DNA of 64,000 nucleotides from Mycolicibacterium phocaicum (GTDB taxonomy: Bacteria; Actinomycetota; Actinomycetes; Mycobacteriales; Mycobacteriaceae): positions 4,712,001 to 4,776,000 of the forward strand of contig NZ_AP022616.1 of NCBI RefSeq assembly GCF_010731115.1. Direction: 5' to 3'. Shown here in pieces: positions 34,490-42,707 of the stretch. The notes beneath the pieces were generated by a model. It saw only the letters and a program-made list of their open reading frames with translations. It ran no database searches and had not been told where the DNA came from. Position 1 is the first letter of the stretch, and the number at the start of each line of letters is the position of its first letter. Made by a program: the position numbers and the translations under genes.

Positions 34490-35078
34490 CGGCCGCCGAC
34501 GCGCGCACCGGCCGCTGGACCAGATGATCCCGCGGGGTGAAGCGGGTTATGCGACGGCGGAAGTCGGCAGTGCCGCGCGGACGGAAGTTGGCGTAGTTCT
34601 GTTGGGCCGCCGGCGTCGGTTCGACCGCCGCGAAGCCGAAGTCGCGGGCGTACGCCACCGCGGCGGCGACGTAGTCCGCCTGGGACTCTCGCATCTGCTC
34701 GACCGAGTTGTGTCGCAGCCCGATGTTCGGGCCGTGCACCAGGTAGCAGTTGGGGAAGCCGTGGACCGACGTCCCCAGATAGGCGACGGGCTCGCCGTCC
34801 CAGCTTTCGGCCATGGACATGCCCTCGGTGCCGAACAACCGGTCGGCCAGCGCGTCGGTGTCGACGACGATGTGGGTTGCCGTCCGTTCGTCATTCGCGG
34901 TCGTGACGAGCCAGCGCTGCCGGTCCGCCTGCCAGTGCAGCGCCGTCACATCGTCGGTGTCCTGATCGATCAGCACGACGTCGTCAATCCCGGCCTGGTG
35001 CAGCCGAACCGCCGCCGCAAGGGCACCCGGGCCGGTGACCACGATCGCGACGTGGTTGTGGGGGACGGGCTGGTTCAT
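34452..35078 (-). CDS. Truncated flavin monooxygenase-like protein
   Basis: A 208-residue protein that looks like the two ends of a Baeyer-Villiger/flavin monooxygenase joined without the middle. The N terminus has a dinucleotide-binding strand with VVTGPGALAAAVRLHQAGIDD followed by VVLID; the C-terminal half has YLGTSVHGFPNCYLVHGPNIGLRHNSV, typical of the end of BVMO-like enzymes, which are normally about 490 residues. The FxGxxxHxxxW and NADPH Rossmann parts are missing. ATG overlaps the OYE stop by 4 bp. Either a degraded enzyme or a small FAD-binding partner of the adjacent OYE. Confidence 0.7.
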   Translation of the reverse strand: MNQPVPHNHVAIVVTGPGALAAAVRLHQAGIDDVVLIDQDTDDVTALHWQADRQRWLVTTANDERTATHIVVDTDALADRLFGTEGMSMAESWDGEPVAYLGTSVHGFPNCYLVHGPNIGLRHNSVEQMRESQADYVAAAVAYARDFGFAAVEPTPAAQQNYANFRPRGTADFRRRITRFTPRDHLVQRPVRASAAVSAAGLPATGSC

Positions 35079-36349
35079 CGGTGGTCCTCGAGTGCGATGG
35101 GAGACTTCAGGTCGGACGGCTGCGTCGGCAGCCACTTGCGGTAGCGCGCAAGGGCTTTGCGCTGAACCCGTTGATCGACGATGAGGGCGTACAGCGGATG
35201 CGCGCGGGCCGTCGGCTCGAGGCCTTGCGTGATCTGCCGCATCTGGTAGCGGACCAGTGCCATGCTCGCCGCCGACGCCAGCGTCTTGTCCGACCACGTC
35301 ACCGGCTTGAGGCGCCGGGTGGCTTCCTCGCCGCGGCTCCAGCGGTTGGGCAGGTCCGGGGTGACGGCGATGGCAGTACCCATACCGACGATGTCGATAC
35401 CGTTGGCCAGCAAGGTGTTCGCGGTGTCCTGCCGGGTGATGCCGCCCGTGAGCATCAGCGGGATGGGGCTGGTCTTGGCGAGTTCTGCGGCCAGCTCCAG
35501 GAAGTACGCCTCGCGGGCCGCGGTGCGACTGTCCGCAGCGCGCCCGGTCATGGCCGGGCTCTCGTAGCTGCCACCGGACAGTTCGACGACGTCGACGCCG
35601 AGCGGCGCGAGCATCTCGATGACGCGCAGGGCATCGTCGGCGTCGAAGCCGCCGCGCTGGAAGTCCGCCGAGTTCAGCTTGACGGCGACCGCGAACTCCG
35701 GGCTGACGGCCAGCCGGATCTGGCGGACGATCTCGAGCAGCAGGCGGGCGCGGTTCTCCAGCGACCCACCCCACTCGTCGGTGCGGGTGTTGACCAACGG
35801 CGACAGAAACTGCGACAGCAGGTAGCCGTGCGCGGCGTGTACCTCGACGCCGTCGAAGCCGGCTTCCTCGGCGCGCGCCGCGGTGGTGACGAACCGCTGG
35901 ATGGTGGCGCCGATCTGCTGCGGCGTCATGGCGCTCGGCCGGCCGAACCGCTTGCTGTGCTTGCCGACATCCACCGCGACGTCCGACGGGCCCCACACCA
36001 CGCCCGGCATGTTGGCGTTGACCTGGCGGCCGGGGTGGCTGATCTGCATCCACATCTTCGTGCCGCCTGCTTTGCCGGCCTTGGCCCACTTCACGAACGG
36101 CTCGAGCGGCGAGTTCGCATCGAGGACGACGCCACCCGGACCGGTGAGAGCCTCGGCGTGGACCATGACGTTGCCGGTGATCAGGACGCCCGCGCCGCCG
36201 ACGCCCCAGCGGTGGTACAGCGCGATGAGCCGATCGTCGGGCGCCTGGCCGGGGCCGGCGAGACCTTCCTCCATCGCGGCTTTGGCGATGCGGTTTCGGA
36301 GCGTCTGACCGGATGCGAGGGTGAAGGGGGTGAAGAGTGTGGGAGACAT
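35075..36349 (-). CDS. Old-yellow-enzyme family NADH:flavin oxidoreductase
   Basis: FMN-dependent TIM-barrel oxidoreductase of 424 residues, related to 2,4-dienoyl-CoA reductase and OYE but lacking the C-terminal FeS/FAD part. Signature segments are PFTLASGQTLRNRIAKAAMEEG, DGVEVHAAHGYLLSQFLSP and NTRTDEWGGSLENRARLLLE. I chose ATG 36349 (MSPTLFTPF), since the upstream extension runs through the intergenic region and into the TetR gene. It is divergent from the TetR gene with two operator-like repeats between. Substrate probably an alpha,beta-unsaturated ketone or steroid-like compound, by family only. Confidence 0.92.
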   Translation of the reverse strand: MSPTLFTPFTLASGQTLRNRIAKAAMEEGLAGPGQAPDDRLIALYHRWGVGGAGVLITGNVMVHAEALTGPGGVVLDANSPLEPFVKWAKAGKAGGTKMWMQISHPGRQVNANMPGVVWGPSDVAVDVGKHSKRFGRPSAMTPQQIGATIQRFVTTAARAEEAGFDGVEVHAAHGYLLSQFLSPLVNTRTDEWGGSLENRARLLLEIVRQIRLAVSPEFAVAVKLNSADFQRGGFDADDALRVIEMLAPLGVDVVELSGGSYESPAMTGRAADSRTAAREAYFLELAAELAKTSPIPLMLTGGITRQDTANTLLANGIDIVGMGTAIAVTPDLPNRWSRGEEATRRLKPVTWSDKTLASAASMALVRYQMRQITQGLEPTARAHPLYALIVDQRVQRKALARYRKWLPTQPSDLKSPIALEDHR

Positions 36350-36372
36350 CGGCTGCCTTCGGGTCGGTATGA

Positions 36373-36420
36373 TGTAAACGCTGCTCACATTTCTAGTGGG
36401 CAATGTGAACAGTGTCAACA
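36373..36420. promoter_or_regulatory. TetR operator pair between OYE and TetR
   Basis: TGTAAACGCTGCTCACA (36373-36389) and TGTGAACAGTGTCAACA (36404-36420) share TGTnAACnnTGnnnACA and start 31 bp apart, three helical turns. The larger segments 36373-36391 and 36402-36420 also form an inverted repeat matching at 15 of 19 positions with a 10-bp spacer. A TetR dimer pair could bind on one face and control both divergent genes. Confidence 0.6.
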
Positions 36421-36440
36421 TTTGTGAGGCAGGACTCGGG

Positions 36441-37028
36441 ATGACGTCGAAAGCGGTGTCGAAGCCGGGGTACCACCACGGCGATCTGCGGACCGCCCTG
36501 GTGCAGTCGGCGCTGGCGCTGCTGGAAGAGGAGGGCGCCGCGGCGCTCTCGATGCGCGCCGTCGCCCGCCACGCCGGGGTCACCGCCGCCGCGCCCTACC
36601 GGCACTACCAGGACCGGGACGCGCTGATGTCAGCCGTCGCGGCCGTCGGCTATCGCGAACTGGCCGCGGACCTGGTGGCCGTCAGCCCGTCCCCGTCGAC
36701 GGCCGACGAGATCGCCGACGTCGCCATCGCCTACGTTCAGTTCGCGCTGCGGCGTCCCGCGCTGTTCCGCGCCATGTTCAGTGAGCAGTGCGATGCCGGG
36801 AGTCCCGAGCGGGTCGACGCGGTCGCGGCGATCTCGGCCTATCTCAAGGCGAACATCGCGCGGGTGTTCCCGGATGCCGATGCCGATGCGTTGAGCGACG
36901 CCGTCTGGGCGCTCGTGCATGGACTGGCGTTCCTGTTCCTGGACGGCAAGTTCGACAGCACCGACTCCGGTGAGCTGGAACGGCGCGTCCGGTCCGCGGT
37001 GCAGGCCGTCGTGGGTTTGGCTGGTTAG
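36441..37028 (+). CDS. TetR-family regulator of OYE cluster
   Basis: A 195-residue TetR regulator. The N terminus KPGYHHGDLRTALVQSALAL and the helix-turn-helix ALSMRAVARHAGVTAAAPYRHY are typical of the PGYHHGDLR subgroup with a TetR_C_33-type C-terminal domain. I chose the ATG at 36441 (MTSKAVSKPGYHHGD) over an in-frame ATG at 36396 that lies within the operator repeats. It is divergent from the OYE gene and probably controls OYE and the mini-monooxygenase. Confidence 0.9.
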   Translation: MTSKAVSKPGYHHGDLRTALVQSALALLEEEGAAALSMRAVARHAGVTAAAPYRHYQDRDALMSAVAAVGYRELAADLVAVSPSPSTADEIADVAIAYVQFALRRPALFRAMFSEQCDAGSPERVDAVAAISAYLKANIARVFPDADADALSDAVWALVHGLAFLFLDGKFDSTDSGELERRVRSAVQAVVGLAG

Positions 37029-37062
37029 CGCCCCTCGTGCCATCGCTGCGACGGCCCAGGGT

Positions 37063-37077
37063 TACCAAAAACTGGTA
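37063..37077. promoter_or_regulatory. Palindrome before parD
   Basis: TACCAAAAACTGGTA is an inverted repeat with 5-bp arms and a 5-bp spacer, 11 bp upstream of the parD start. ParD proteins bind short palindromes at their own promoter, so this is a reasonable autoregulatory operator. Confidence 0.5.
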
Positions 37078-37088
37078 TTGTTCGGGAT

Positions 37089-37340
37089 GTGGGCAGGAAC
37101 ACCTCATTCAGTCTCGATGAGCACTACAGCGCGTTCATCGAGACTGAAGTCGCGTCCGGTCGTTATCGATCGGCCAGTGACGTAGTGCGATCCGCATTGC
37201 GACTGCTCGAGGATCGGGAGACTCGACTGAGGGCGTTGCGCCAGGCCCTTGTGGATGGTGAACGTAGCGGTGAATCAACAGAATTCGACTTTGATGAGTT
37301 CGTATCGCGCAAACGGGCCGAGGGTTCCCATCGTCAGTGA
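37089..37340 (+). CDS. parD: ParD-family antitoxin
   Basis: An 83-residue type II antitoxin. The N terminus RNTSFSLDEHYSAFIETEVASGRYRSASDVVRSALRLLE is the ribbon-helix-helix domain of the ParD/CopG family; the C-terminal part (about 50-83) is acidic and should wrap the toxin. Start GTG at 37089; no strong ribosome site. Its stop overlaps the toxin start (GTGA), the standard antitoxin-first order. It should neutralise ParE and repress its own promoter. Confidence 0.92.
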   Translation: MGRNTSFSLDEHYSAFIETEVASGRYRSASDVVRSALRLLEDRETRLRALRQALVDGERSGESTEFDFDEFVSRKRAEGSHRQ

Positions 37341-37633
37341 GCCGTTATGTACTTTCGCCCGCGGCGCGCGCCGACTTGGAAGATGTCTGGGACTACACAT
37401 GTGAGCGCTGGAACGCTGATCAGGCGCAGGCGTACGTTCGGGAGATTCAACATGCCATCGAACGCATCGCGGAGTCGCCGATGATCGGGCGAGCGTGCGA
37501 CGACGTTCGCCCGGGTTACCGGAAACATGCGGTGGGATCGCACGTGCTGTATTACCGGCTCATCTCCGGGGAAATCATCGACGTCGTGCGCATCCTCCAT
37601 CAGCGGATGGATGTGCCTCGGCACCTTGACTGA
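37337..37633 (+). CDS. parE: ParE-family toxin
   Basis: A 98-residue RelE/ParE-superfamily toxin with the usual family features: YVLSPAARADLEDVWDYT at the N terminus, IAESPMIGRACDDVRPGYRKH in the middle and VLYYRLISGEIIDVVRILHQRMD in the final strands. Classical ParE inhibits DNA gyrase; mycobacterial members do so in some cases. The GTG start overlaps the antitoxin stop by 4 bp. Nothing suggests inactivation. Confidence 0.92.
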   Translation: MSRYVLSPAARADLEDVWDYTCERWNADQAQAYVREIQHAIERIAESPMIGRACDDVRPGYRKHAVGSHVLYYRLISGEIIDVVRILHQRMDVPRHLD

Positions 37634-37663
37634 GGCTCGCGTAGCTTGTTTCGATTGCGAAAC

Positions 37664-39874
37664 TCAGCGCCCCTCGGCGAACTCCCGAAGTGACTGCACC
37701 TGAACGGGATCCAGTGACGGCCGCACCGTCTCGCGGGCCTTGGCGACGTCGGCCGCGGTGACATCGGCGGCGTCGATGGACCGGCGCATCGCGGTCAGCG
37801 CCGCTTCGCGCAACAGGGCGACGCAGTCCGCGGCGCTGTAGCCGTCGAGTTCACCGGCCAACTGGCCGAGGTCGACGTCGGGCGCCAGGGGGATGGATTT
37901 GCCTGCGGTACGCAGGATTTCGCGACGGGCCTCGGCGTCGGGCGGCTCGACGAACACCAGCTTCTCCAGCCGGCCCGGCCGCAGCAGCGCGGGGTCGATG
38001 AGATCCGGCCGGTTGGTCGCACCGACCACCACGACGTCGCGCAACGGGTTGATGCCGTCGAGTTCGGTGAGCAGCGCGGCCACCACGCGGTCGGTGACAC
38101 CGGAATCGAAGCTCTGTCCGCGGCGCGGCGCCAGGGCGTCCATCTCGTCGAGGAACACCAGCGACGGCGCGGAATCGCGTGCGCGCTGGAACAATTCGCG
38201 GACCGCACGCTCCGACGAACCGACCCACTTGTCCATCAACTCGGCGCCCTTGACAGCATGCACCGACAACCGGCCCGAGCTGGCCAAGGCCCGCACCAGG
38301 AACGTCTTGCCGCAGCCGGGCGGCCCGTACAACAGCACGCCCCGGGGCGGTTCCACGCCGAGACGCTCGAAGGTGTCCGGGTGCTGCAGGGGCCACAGCA
38401 CCGCTTCGGTCAGCGCCTGCTTCGTCGCCAACATGTCGCCGACGTCGTCGAGCGTCACCGACCCGACCGCGACCTCTTCGGTCGCCGACCGCGACAGCGG
38501 CCGGATCACCGACAGCGCACCGGCCAGGTCATCCTGCGTCAGGGCCGGTTCGGCACCGTCGGCGCTGGCGCGGGCGGCTGCCCGCAGCGCGGCCTCGCGT
38601 ACCAGGGCGGCGAGATCGGCGACGACGAATCCCGGTGTGCGCTCGGCGATCTCGTCGAGGTTCAGATCCTTGGCGGGCACCGACCGCAGCAGCACCTCCA
38701 GCAGGGCCTTGCGGGTGGCGGCGTCGGGCAGGGTCAGTCCCAGTTCGCGGTCGCACAGATCGGGTGCCCGAAGGCGGGCGTCGACGCCGTCGGGCACGGC
38801 CGACGTCGCGATGAACGCCACACCGCGGCTGGCGACGGCCTTGCGGAGCTCGGTCAGGATCAACGTGGCCACGGGCTCGGCGACCGCGGGCAACAGCGCG
38901 TCGATGTCGGTGATGAGCAGGACACCACCGCCGTCGCGCACCGAGCTCACGGCAGCGGCGACCCCGGCCAGTCGGTCCTCGGCGCGCAGCGCCCCGACCT
39001 CCGGCCCGTCGAGCTCGACGAGGCGGCGTGACGTGCACACCGCGCGCACCATGGCGGCCTTGCCGACGCCCGCGGGCCCGGACACCAGGACGCCCAGATT
39101 GGCGGTGGCACCCAGGGTTTCGAGGAGTTCGGGTTCGTCGAGGGCCAGCTTGAGCCACTCGGTCAGTCGCGTCACCTGGGCGTGTACGCCCTTGAGGTCA
39201 TCGACCGAAACGGTTTGGGCGTCAGTCGTTTTCGCGGGGGAGATCACCGGTTGCGCGGCTGCCGTGACGACGGTGGCATCACCCCAGCTGACCACTGAAT
39301 TCGGTTGCACGCTGACCGGTCCGGCCGGGTCGACGGCTGTCACGGTGAGCAGCTCTGAGGTCCAGGTGATGCCGACCTGCGTGGCCAGCGCCGCGGTGGC
39401 CGCGGACGTCGAGGTGCCCGGACCCAGATCGCGCGGCAGCAGTGACACCGTGTCGCCGACCGTCATCACCTTGCCCAGCAATGCCATTCGCAACGTCGCC
39501 GGGGAGATCGAGCTGCTGGCCAGTCGCGAACCGCTGACGGTCACCGAGCGGGCGCCGTACACCGTCGCCGGTGACACCAGCACCGGCGCGTCGGCCCGGA
39601 TGCCGGCATTCGACAGGGTCACATCGTCGAGCAGCGCGGTGCCCGGGGGAGTCCCGGTGGCGGCCACCCCGACCACCGCGCAGGTGGTGCGCGTGCCGGT
39701 CAGCGACACCGCGTCCCACTCGCGGATACCCAGGGCAGCTATCGCTTCCGGGTGCAGCAGCACCACGCCGCGGCGGGCGTCGAGTGCTGAGGTGTTGAGC
39801 CGGGCGGTGAGCTGGAGCTGCGCGCCGGACGGGTCGGATGCGCCCTGCAGGGCCTGTGCCTGCGGGGGCGTCAT
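37664..39874 (-). CDS. CDC48-like double-AAA+ ATPase
   Basis: A 736-residue AAA+ ATPase with two ATPase rings and an N-terminal double-psi barrel-like domain (about 20-210), matching Rv0435c. D1 has P-loop GPAGVGKAAM (266-275) and ITDID (321-325); D2 has GPPGCGKT (517-524) and FLDEMD (574-579). D1 is degenerate: Ala replaces Thr/Ser after the P-loop Lys and the Walker B acid is an Asp-Ile-Asp, so only D2 looks like a standard hydrolase. Related to Cdc48/p97 unfoldases. Stop of pssA overlaps its start region by 4 bp, in the run ATPase-pssA-psd reading leftward. Substrates unknown. Confidence 0.93.
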   Translation of the reverse strand: MTPPQAQALQGASDPSGAQLQLTARLNTSALDARRGVVLLHPEAIAALGIREWDAVSLTGTRTTCAVVGVAATGTPPGTALLDDVTLSNAGIRADAPVLVSPATVYGARSVTVSGSRLASSSISPATLRMALLGKVMTVGDTVSLLPRDLGPGTSTSAATAALATQVGITWTSELLTVTAVDPAGPVSVQPNSVVSWGDATVVTAAAQPVISPAKTTDAQTVSVDDLKGVHAQVTRLTEWLKLALDEPELLETLGATANLGVLVSGPAGVGKAAMVRAVCTSRRLVELDGPEVGALRAEDRLAGVAAAVSSVRDGGGVLLITDIDALLPAVAEPVATLILTELRKAVASRGVAFIATSAVPDGVDARLRAPDLCDRELGLTLPDAATRKALLEVLLRSVPAKDLNLDEIAERTPGFVVADLAALVREAALRAAARASADGAEPALTQDDLAGALSVIRPLSRSATEEVAVGSVTLDDVGDMLATKQALTEAVLWPLQHPDTFERLGVEPPRGVLLYGPPGCGKTFLVRALASSGRLSVHAVKGAELMDKWVGSSERAVRELFQRARDSAPSLVFLDEMDALAPRRGQSFDSGVTDRVVAALLTELDGINPLRDVVVVGATNRPDLIDPALLRPGRLEKLVFVEPPDAEARREILRTAGKSIPLAPDVDLGQLAGELDGYSAADCVALLREAALTAMRRSIDAADVTAADVAKARETVRPSLDPVQVQSLREFAEGR

Positions 39875-40761
39875 CGACGAGGACCCGGCCTACGCAACCG
39901 CAGCCGGGCCGTGGACCGGCGCTGCCCGCGGTCGGTGCGACGCGGCTGCGCACGGCGGATGGCGCGGCGGGCCTGTCGCTGTTCCTTGGGTTTGTCGTCC
40001 CAGACCTCGGGGTGTGCACGCAGCCAGGCCTTGGTCCGGACCGCGAACGGGATGTGGATCACGTAGGCGACGATGATCACCAGGATGACGATGTAGCCGT
40101 ACATCACCGAGGCGGCCACCAGGATGGCCAGCAGCGCCAGCAGCGGCAGGGCCATGTTCGGCGGGATGGCGAAGGTGTGCACCTTGCGCATCGGGACGGT
40201 GCTGACCACCAGCAGCGAGACGCCGATCAGCCAGATGCAGATGAAGATCTGACCCCAGTGCGAATCCCACCAGGGGCCGGGGAACTGCATCTTGGCCGCC
40301 AGCGGGCCGATGGCGCCGATCGCGCCGGCCGGGGCCGGCATGCCGGTGAAGAACTCCTTCTCGAACGCCGGGCCCTCCACGTCGAGCATGGCGTTGAAGC
40401 GCGCCAGCCGCAGCACGATGCACACCGCGTACAGCAGCACCACGATCCAGGCGAGCGGCGAGCTGTTGTGCTCCAGCAGCGTGGCGTACACGATGAACGC
40501 CGGCGCCACGCCGAAGTTCACGGCGTCGGCCAGCGAGTCGATCTCCGCGCCCATCTTGGACGTCGCGTTCAGCATGCGGGCCGCGCGGCCGTCGAGCGCG
40601 TCGAGGATCGCGGCACCCGCCAGCAGCGCCATGGCCTCGGTGGGCCGGTGGTCGAGGGCGTACTTGACCGCCGACAGACCCAGGCAGATCGCAGCGACCG
40701 TCAGGGCGCTGGGGACCAGCTTCCGCAGGCTCACCTGCGGAGTCTTGATCCGGGGTTTCAT
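39871..40761 (-). CDS. pssA: CDP-diacylglycerol-serine O-phosphatidyltransferase
   Basis: Membrane enzyme that makes phosphatidylserine from CDP-diacylglycerol and serine (Rv0436c). The CDP-alcohol phosphotransferase motif is complete: Asp54, Asp57-Gly58, Ala61-Arg62, Gly71, Asp75 and Asp79 ([11 protein letters not shown] ... GAEIDSLAD). About eight hydrophobic helices follow, with an Arg-rich C-terminal tail (last ~35 residues). ATG at 40761 overlaps the psd stop by 4 bp, so product and next enzyme are made from one transcript. Confidence 0.95.
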   Translation of the reverse strand: MKPRIKTPQVSLRKLVPSALTVAAICLGLSAVKYALDHRPTEAMALLAGAAILDALDGRAARMLNATSKMGAEIDSLADAVNFGVAPAFIVYATLLEHNSSPLAWIVVLLYAVCIVLRLARFNAMLDVEGPAFEKEFFTGMPAPAGAIGAIGPLAAKMQFPGPWWDSHWGQIFICIWLIGVSLLVVSTVPMRKVHTFAIPPNMALPLLALLAILVAASVMYGYIVILVIIVAYVIHIPFAVRTKAWLRAHPEVWDDKPKEQRQARRAIRRAQPRRTDRGQRRSTARLRLRRPGPRR

Positions 40762-41486
40762 GCCGGCGACCCGCTCGGCAGGTCTGCCAGCACCGTCTCG
40801 CCGCCGATGGCGCGCTGCCCGATCTCGACGCCGATCACGGAGCCCTTGGGCAGGTAGGTGTCCAGGCGGGAGCCGAACCGGATGAGGCCGTACGTCTCGC
40901 CCAGCGCCAGGTGCGCACCCGGGTGGGTGCTGCACACGATGCGGCGGGCCAGCAGACCGGCGAGCTGCACCGCGACGACGTCGTGGCCGTCGGCGGTGCG
41001 CAGCCAGAGGCTGTTGCGCTCGTTGTCCTCGCTGGCCTCGGCCTTGTCGGCGGACAGGAACTGGCCCGGCTTGTGCTTGACGGTGATCACCTCGCCGGCC
41101 ACCGGCGCGCGCTGCACATGCGCGTCGAACAGCGACAGGAAGATGCTGACGCGCGGCAGCGGCTCGTCGGACAGGTTCAGCTCGGCGGGCGGGACGGCCT
41201 CGTCGATGAGCGTCACCAGGCCGTCGGCCGGCGCGACGACGACGCCGGGCCGGCTCGGTGGCGTCCGCGGCGGATGCCGGAAGAACCCGGCGCACGCGGC
41301 GGCCGCGGCCAGTCCGGCCGCCCGGACCCAGCGCTTGCGGTGGCCGATCGCGGCGACACCGAGGGCGCCGCCGACGAACGGCAGCCCGGCCGGGTGCATC
41401 GGGGGAACGGTGGAACGGACCAGGTCGACGAAACGTGACAGTTCGGACTCTGGAGTGTCAGCTGGGGGGCGCGCAGGTCTGGCCAT
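40758..41486 (-). CDS. psd: Phosphatidylserine decarboxylase proenzyme
   Basis: Pyruvoyl enzyme that decarboxylates phosphatidylserine to phosphatidylethanolamine (Rv0437c). The 242-residue proenzyme is of the short archaeal/actinobacterial type. Self-cleavage should occur at Gly205-Ser206 in RFGSRLDTY, with Ser206 becoming the pyruvoyl group. Residues 35-65 are hydrophobic and may contact the membrane. It precedes pssA with a 4-bp overlap and completes the PE branch. Confidence 0.95.
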   Translation of the reverse strand: MARPARPPADTPESELSRFVDLVRSTVPPMHPAGLPFVGGALGVAAIGHRKRWVRAAGLAAAAACAGFFRHPPRTPPSRPGVVVAPADGLVTLIDEAVPPAELNLSDEPLPRVSIFLSLFDAHVQRAPVAGEVITVKHKPGQFLSADKAEASEDNERNSLWLRTADGHDVVAVQLAGLLARRIVCSTHPGAHLALGETYGLIRFGSRLDTYLPKGSVIGVEIGQRAIGGETVLADLPSGSPA

Positions 41487-41515
41487 GGGGACTCGATTCT
41501 ACGGTTTGCGGGGCT

Positions 41516-42703
41516 CTAACTGAGATCCCAGACGGGCACGGGCGATCCAGCCGCTAATTCGACCACGTCCTCGCCGATGTCCAGCAGGCAGTTTGCCGTC
41601 GCCAGCCACCGGAGGTGGTGCGACGCCGGCGGGCCGTAGCTGCTCACCTGCTCATCGGTGCCGAGCACGCCGCGGCGGAACTGGCGTTTCCCGGCGGGGG
41701 AGGTCAGCTTCTCGGTGAGCGTCGCCGGGCGGCGCGGTCGCTGCGACGGCAGGCCCATCGCCGCGCGCAGCGGTGGCCGGATGAAGACCTCGAACGACAC
41801 CAGCGCCGAGACGGGGTTGCCCGGCAACGTGACGATGGGCGTGCCGCCGACGGTCCCGGCGCCCTGCGGCATGCCGGGCTGCATCGCGACCTTCACGAAC
41901 TCGACATCGCCTGAAAGGGCGTCTTTCACCACCTCGTACGCGCCGGCGCTGACGCCGCCCGTGGTGACGATCAGGTCGACGTTCTGGGCATGGCCGGCCA
42001 GGGTCTCCCGGAACAGCGCCACGTCGTCGGATGTCGCCGGTGCGGTCGTGACGTCGGCGCCGGCCTCACGTAGCGCGGCGGCCAGCATCACGGCGTTGGA
42101 CTCGTAGATCTGTCCCGGTTGCAGCGGCGTGCCCGGCGCGACCAGCTCCGTTCCGGTGGACAGCACCAGGACCCGTTGCCGCGGAATAACTTTCAGCTCG
42201 GCCAGGCCCAGGGCGGCGGCCAGGCCCAGGGCCGCGGGGGAGAGCACCTCGCCGGCGGACAGCACCGTCATCCCGGCGGTGACGTCCTCGCCCGCCCGCC
42301 GGATGCTCCGGCCTTCGGGGACGGCCGAGTAGATCGACACGACGTCGGTCGCTCCGTCCGTGGCCTCGACCTGGACCACCGCGGTGGCCCCGGCGGGCAG
42401 CATGGCGCCGGTCATGATCCGGTGCGCCGTGCCGGGCGCCAGGGTCAGCAGGTCGGTGCGACCGGCCGGAATGTCTTCGGCGACAGGGAGTTTCACCGGG
42501 TTATCGGCGGAGGCGGTGGCCACGTCGGCGGCCACGACGGCGTAACCGTCCATCGCCGAGTTGTCGAAACCGGGCAGCGACAGCGGCGCCACCACGTCCT
42601 CGGCAAGGGCCAGCCCCAGCGCGTCGGCCAGCGGTACGGCGACGGCCGGCCGGGCGTTGATCAGTCCGGCGACAACCTGCTGATGTTCCTCGACGGTCCG
42701 CAT
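41516..42703 (-). CDS. moeA: Molybdopterin molybdenumtransferase MoeA
   Basis: Inserts molybdenum into adenylylated molybdopterin to finish molybdenum cofactor. The 395-residue sequence corresponds to Rv0438c (moeA2). It has the N-terminal LSLPGFDNSAMDGYAV, central LVLSTGTEL and TTGGVSAGAYEVVKDAL, and LPGNPVSALVSFEVFIRP, all MoeA signatures. It follows the SDR gene in the leftward run with 4 bp between, and lies 29 bp upstream of psd. Confidence 0.95.
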   Translation of the reverse strand: MRTVEEHQQVVAGLINARPAVAVPLADALGLALAEDVVAPLSLPGFDNSAMDGYAVVAADVATASADNPVKLPVAEDIPAGRTDLLTLAPGTAHRIMTGAMLPAGATAVVQVEATDGATDVVSIYSAVPEGRSIRRAGEDVTAGMTVLSAGEVLSPAALGLAAALGLAELKVIPRQRVLVLSTGTELVAPGTPLQPGQIYESNAVMLAAALREAGADVTTAPATSDDVALFRETLAGHAQNVDLIVTTGGVSAGAYEVVKDALSGDVEFVKVAMQPGMPQGAGTVGGTPIVTLPGNPVSALVSFEVFIRPPLRAAMGLPSQRPRRPATLTEKLTSPAGKRQFRRGVLGTDEQVSSYGPPASHHLRWLATANCLLDIGEDVVELAAGSPVPVWDLS

Positions 42704-42707
42704 GAGG

